Origin: Clostridia bacterium
Lineage (GTDB): Bacteria; Bacillota_A; Clostridia; Christensenellales; Aristaeellaceae
NCBI GenBank assembly: GCA_017938785.1
Contig: JAGBAU010000266.1
Location: 1-8,099 of the forward strand
DNA length: 8,099 bases
Reading direction: 5' to 3'
Made by a program: the position numbers and the translations under genes. This document shows positions 5,846 to 8,099 of the stretch, piece by piece. Each line of letters begins with the position of its first letter. The stretch's first letter is position 1. The notes under the pieces are model-generated. The model had not been told where the DNA came from. It was given only the letters and a program-made list of their open reading frames with translations, and made no database searches.

Positions 5846-8099
5846 TTACTGCTCGATCTCTTCCATCATGAAGCACTCAATGACGTCGTTTTCCTTGATG
5901 TCATTGTAGTTTTCGATGCCAATACCGCATTCATAACCGGTATTAACTTCCTTCACAGCGTCCTTGAAGCGCTGCAGGGAGCTGATCTTGCCTTCGTGGA
6001 TAACCACGTTGTCACGCAGCAGGCGGATCTGCTGATTGCGCATGATCTTGCCGTCGGTGACGTAGGAACCTGCGATGGTGCCAACGCCGGATACCTTGAA
6101 CGGGCTGCGTACGGTGGCATGGCCCAGCAGAACTTCCTTGAACTTGGGAGCCAGCAGACCCTTCATAGCGGCCTGGATTTCCTCGATGGCCTGATAGATG
6201 ACGCGGTAGAGGCGCATATCGATCTTTTCACGCTCGGCCATGACGCGGGCATTGTTGTCCGGACGCACGTTGAAGCCGATGATGATGGCGTTGGAGGTGG
6301 AGGCGAGCATGACGTCGGTTTCGGTGATGGCGCCGACGCCGCCGTGGATGGACTTGACGCGTACTTCGTCGTTGGAGAGCTTCTCCAGGGACTGACGCAT
6401 GGCTTCCACGGAACCCTGTACGTCCGCCTTGATGATGACGTTCAGATCCTTGATCTGGCCGGCGGAAATCTGGTTGAACAGATCGTCCAGGGTGGTCTTC
6501 TGCTGTTCCTTGATGAGGGCTGCGCGGAGGCGGTCCTTACGCTCCTCGGCAACCTGGCGGGAGAGCTTATCGTCGTCCACAGCGGAAATCTGATCGCCCG
6601 CTTCGGGAACGTCGTTGAAGCCGATAACCTCGACAGGATCGGAGGGGCCTGCGCTCTTTACGCGCTCGCCGATGTCGTTCACCATGGCGCGTACGCGGCC
6701 ATAGGCGGTACCGGCAACGATAGTGTCGCCCACGTTCAGGGTACCGTTCTTCACCAGGACGGTAGCAACGGGGCCGCGGCCCTTGTCCAGGCGGGCCTCG
6801 ATGATGATGCCGCGGGCCTTGCGGTTCGGATTGGCCTTGTAATCCTGAACCTCGGCAACCAGCAGGATCATCTCCAGCAGGTTATCAATGCCTTCGCCGG
6901 TGTGCGCAGAAACGGGAACCATGATGGTATCGCCGCCCCAGTCTTCGCAGACCAGTTCGTACTCGGTCAGCTGCTGCTTGATGCGCTCGATGTTGGCGGT
7001 GGGCTTATCAATCTTGTTGATGGCAACGATGGTCTGAACGCCTGCTGCCTTGGCGTGGCTGATTGCCTCGATGGTCTGGGGCATTACGCCGTCGTCCGCT
7101 GCGACAACCAGGATGGCGATATCGGTGGCCATTGCGCCGCGCAGACGCATGGAGGTGAATGCCTCATGGCCGGGGGTATCCAGGAAGGTGATCTGACGGC
7201 CGTCCAGGGTAACGGTGTAAGCGCCGATGTGCTGGGTGATGCCGCCCGCTTCGCCTGCGGTTACGCGGGACTTGCGGATATAGTCCAGCAAGGAGGTCTT
7301 ACCATGGTCAACGTGGCCCATGATGGTAACGACCGGGGGACGTGCAACGAGGTCTTCCTCGGCGTCTACAACGTCTTCCTTCTCCAGGGCGTCTTCTGCA
7401 GTCTCGGCCAGCTTCATTTCAAGTTCGATATCGTACTCTGCGCAAACCAGTGCGGCAGTATCGTAATCGACTTCGTTGTTGATGGTGGCGATGATGCCCT
7501 GCATGAACAGCTTCTTGATGATTTCGCCGGCAGGCTTACCGATGCGCTCGGAAAGATCGCGCACGGTGATGGTCTCGGCGGTCATGACAGCCTTTTCAAT
7601 GCGGACGGTTTCGAAGGTCTTTGCCTGAGCGGCGCCCTTCTTCTTCATCTTCTTGCCGCGTACGAATTCATCGTCATAACCATGGATGGACATGGCTACG
7701 CCGGTATCGCGACGGCGGTTGTTGTTCTTATTGGCATTGCGCTCAGGATCGTTCTGGCGCACGTACTGCTTCTTGTTGGGATCGTAATTGGATACGCGCT
7801 CCTTCTCAATCGGCGGCACCAGATCGGGCATCTTGCTGCGGCCAAAGCCACCGCCAGAGCGGGCATTGCCGCCGCCGAAGGAACGGTTGCCACCCTGTCC
7901 GGGTGCGCCGCCCTGACCCTGGGGACGGTTGCCGAAGGGACGGTTGCCGCCCTGCTGCGGGCCGCCTGCCTGACCGGGCTGTGCCGGACGGCCATAGGGG
8001 CCGCGGGGCTGCTGACCCTGCTGACCTGCCTGACCCGGCTGTGCGGGACGACCGTAGGGTCCGCGGGGCTGCTGACCCTGCGCCGCAGCGCGCTGGGGC
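5846..8099 (-). CDS. infB: Translation initiation factor IF-2, 5' end outside window
   Basis: IF-2 is the GTPase that brings fMet-tRNA to the 30S subunit and promotes 50S joining. The frame is open from the window edge; 750 residues are visible, counted from 8098. Residues 1-89 are a Gly/Gln/Pro/Arg-rich disordered stretch with a tandem repeat. After a basic linker comes the IF2N helical region (about 172-224, [21 protein letters not shown]). The G domain has G1 GHVDHGKT (261-268), G2 GGITQH, G3 DTPGHE (307-312), G4 NKID (361-364) and G5 SAHTGEG (397-403). A beta-barrel domain, the IF-2 domain 3 region ([11 protein letters not shown]) and the C-terminal fMet-tRNA-binding domain follow. Homologues usually read IAGCYV in the last domain; here it is IAGSYV, while the later Cys in [16 protein letters not shown] is kept. 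The ATG at 7831 has no ribosome binding site and lies inside the linker, so the true start is upstream, past the edge. The stop is 83 nt before rbfA. Confidence 0.97.
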   Translation of the reverse strand, partial: PQRAAAQGQQPRGPYGRPAQPGQAGQQGQQPRGPYGRPAQPGQAGGPQQGGNRPFGNRPQGQGGAPGQGGNRSFGGGNARSGGGFGRSKMPDLVPPIEKERVSNYDPNKKQYVRQNDPERNANKNNNRRRDTGVAMSIHGYDDEFVRGKKMKKKGAAQAKTFETVRIEKAVMTAETITVRDLSERIGKPAGEIIKKLFMQGIIATINNEVDYDTAALVCAEYDIELEMKLAETAEDALEKEDVVDAEEDLVARPPVVTIMGHVDHGKTSLLDYIRKSRVTAGEAGGITQHIGAYTVTLDGRQITFLDTPGHEAFTSMRLRGAMATDIAILVVAADDGVMPQTIEAISHAKAAGVQTIVAINKIDKPTANIERIKQQLTEYELVCEDWGGDTIMVPVSAHTGEGIDNLLEMILLVAEVQDYKANPNRKARGIIIEARLDKGRGPVATVLVKNGTLNVGDTIVAGTAYGRVRAMVNDIGERVKSAGPSDPVEVIGFNDVPEAGDQISAVDDDKLSRQVAEERKDRLRAALIKEQQKTTLDDLFNQISAGQIKDLNVIIKADVQGSVEAMRQSLEKLSNDEVRVKSIHGGVGAITETDVMLASTSNAIIIGFNVRPDNNARVMAEREKIDMRLYRVIYQAIEEIQAAMKGLLAPKFKEVLLGHATVRSPFKVSGVGTIAGSYVTDGKIMRNQQIRLLRDNVVIHEGKISSLQRFKDAVKEVNTGYECGIGIENYNDIKENDVIECFMMEEIEQ
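7961..8080 (-). repeat. Two 60-bp tandem repeats inside infB (20-residue units)
   Basis: Two adjacent units (8080-8021 and 8020-7961) encode the same 19 residues, including [14 protein letters not shown]. Only the last residue differs (Gln in the first unit, Gly in the second). The DNA differs at six synonymous codons, for example GGA/GGC and TAC/TAT. The preceding residues (PQRAAA) do not continue the pattern, so the array probably has only these two copies. A looser GGNRPFG/GGNRSFG echo follows towards 7861. Confidence 0.85.

Noticed and set aside
7829..7831. ATG at 7831 as the infB start
   Set aside because: No ribosome binding site precedes it, and the same frame continues upstream as a typical IF-2 Gly/Gln/Pro-rich region to the window edge.
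7696..7995. 99-codon minus-strand frame within the infB 5' region
   Set aside because: It is an Ala/Arg-rich out-of-frame reading of the repetitive IF-2 linker; the IF-2 frame continues through it.

Overview
This window is a stretch of bacterial core genome carrying the end of a translation and RNA-metabolism operon. Every gene lies on the minus strand. Read in the direction of transcription (right to left), the order is infB (5' end outside the window), rbfA, nrnA, truB, ribF, rpsO and pnp (3' end just outside the window). The order infB-rbfA-nrnA-truB-ribF-rpsO-pnp is typical of Bacillota. The GC-rich coding sequence (upper fifties per cent by eye), AGGAGG-type ribosome binding sites, and an IF-2 with a long Gly/Gln/Pro-rich N-terminus suggest a GC-rich gut-type Clostridia (Oscillospirales or a relative). 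That placement is inference; I cannot name a genus.

Layout. 8099-5846: IF-2, including two 20-residue tandem repeats at the window edge. 5845-5763: a spacer with a strong hairpin. 5762-3529: rbfA, nrnA, truB and the start of ribF are tightly packed (17-nt overlap, 21-nt gap, 20-nt overlap), so they are probably co-transcribed and partly translationally coupled. 3531-2965: a RibF that ends after its FAD synthetase domain and has no riboflavin kinase domain. 2964-2809: a spacer with a convincing sigma-A promoter for rpsO and a hairpin next to the rpsO ribosome binding site. 2808-2548: rpsO. 2547-2136: an unusually long, gene-free, structured spacer of 412 nt. 2135-1: pnp, nearly complete.

How the genes work together. 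IF-2 positions fMet-tRNA on the 30S subunit. RbfA and S15 act in 30S maturation. TruB makes pseudouridine 55 in tRNA. PNPase degrades RNA to short oligonucleotides, and NrnA finishes the smallest ones. RibF supplies FAD and is a metabolic passenger that is customary in this operon.

I do not see a new defence, mobile or biosynthetic system here. The points worth a second look are the single-domain RibF, the structured rpsO-pnp spacer and pnp leader, a possible S15 autoregulatory element, the IF-2 repeat duplication and the infB-rbfA hairpin. The long plus-strand reading frames are antisense mirrors of the real genes.
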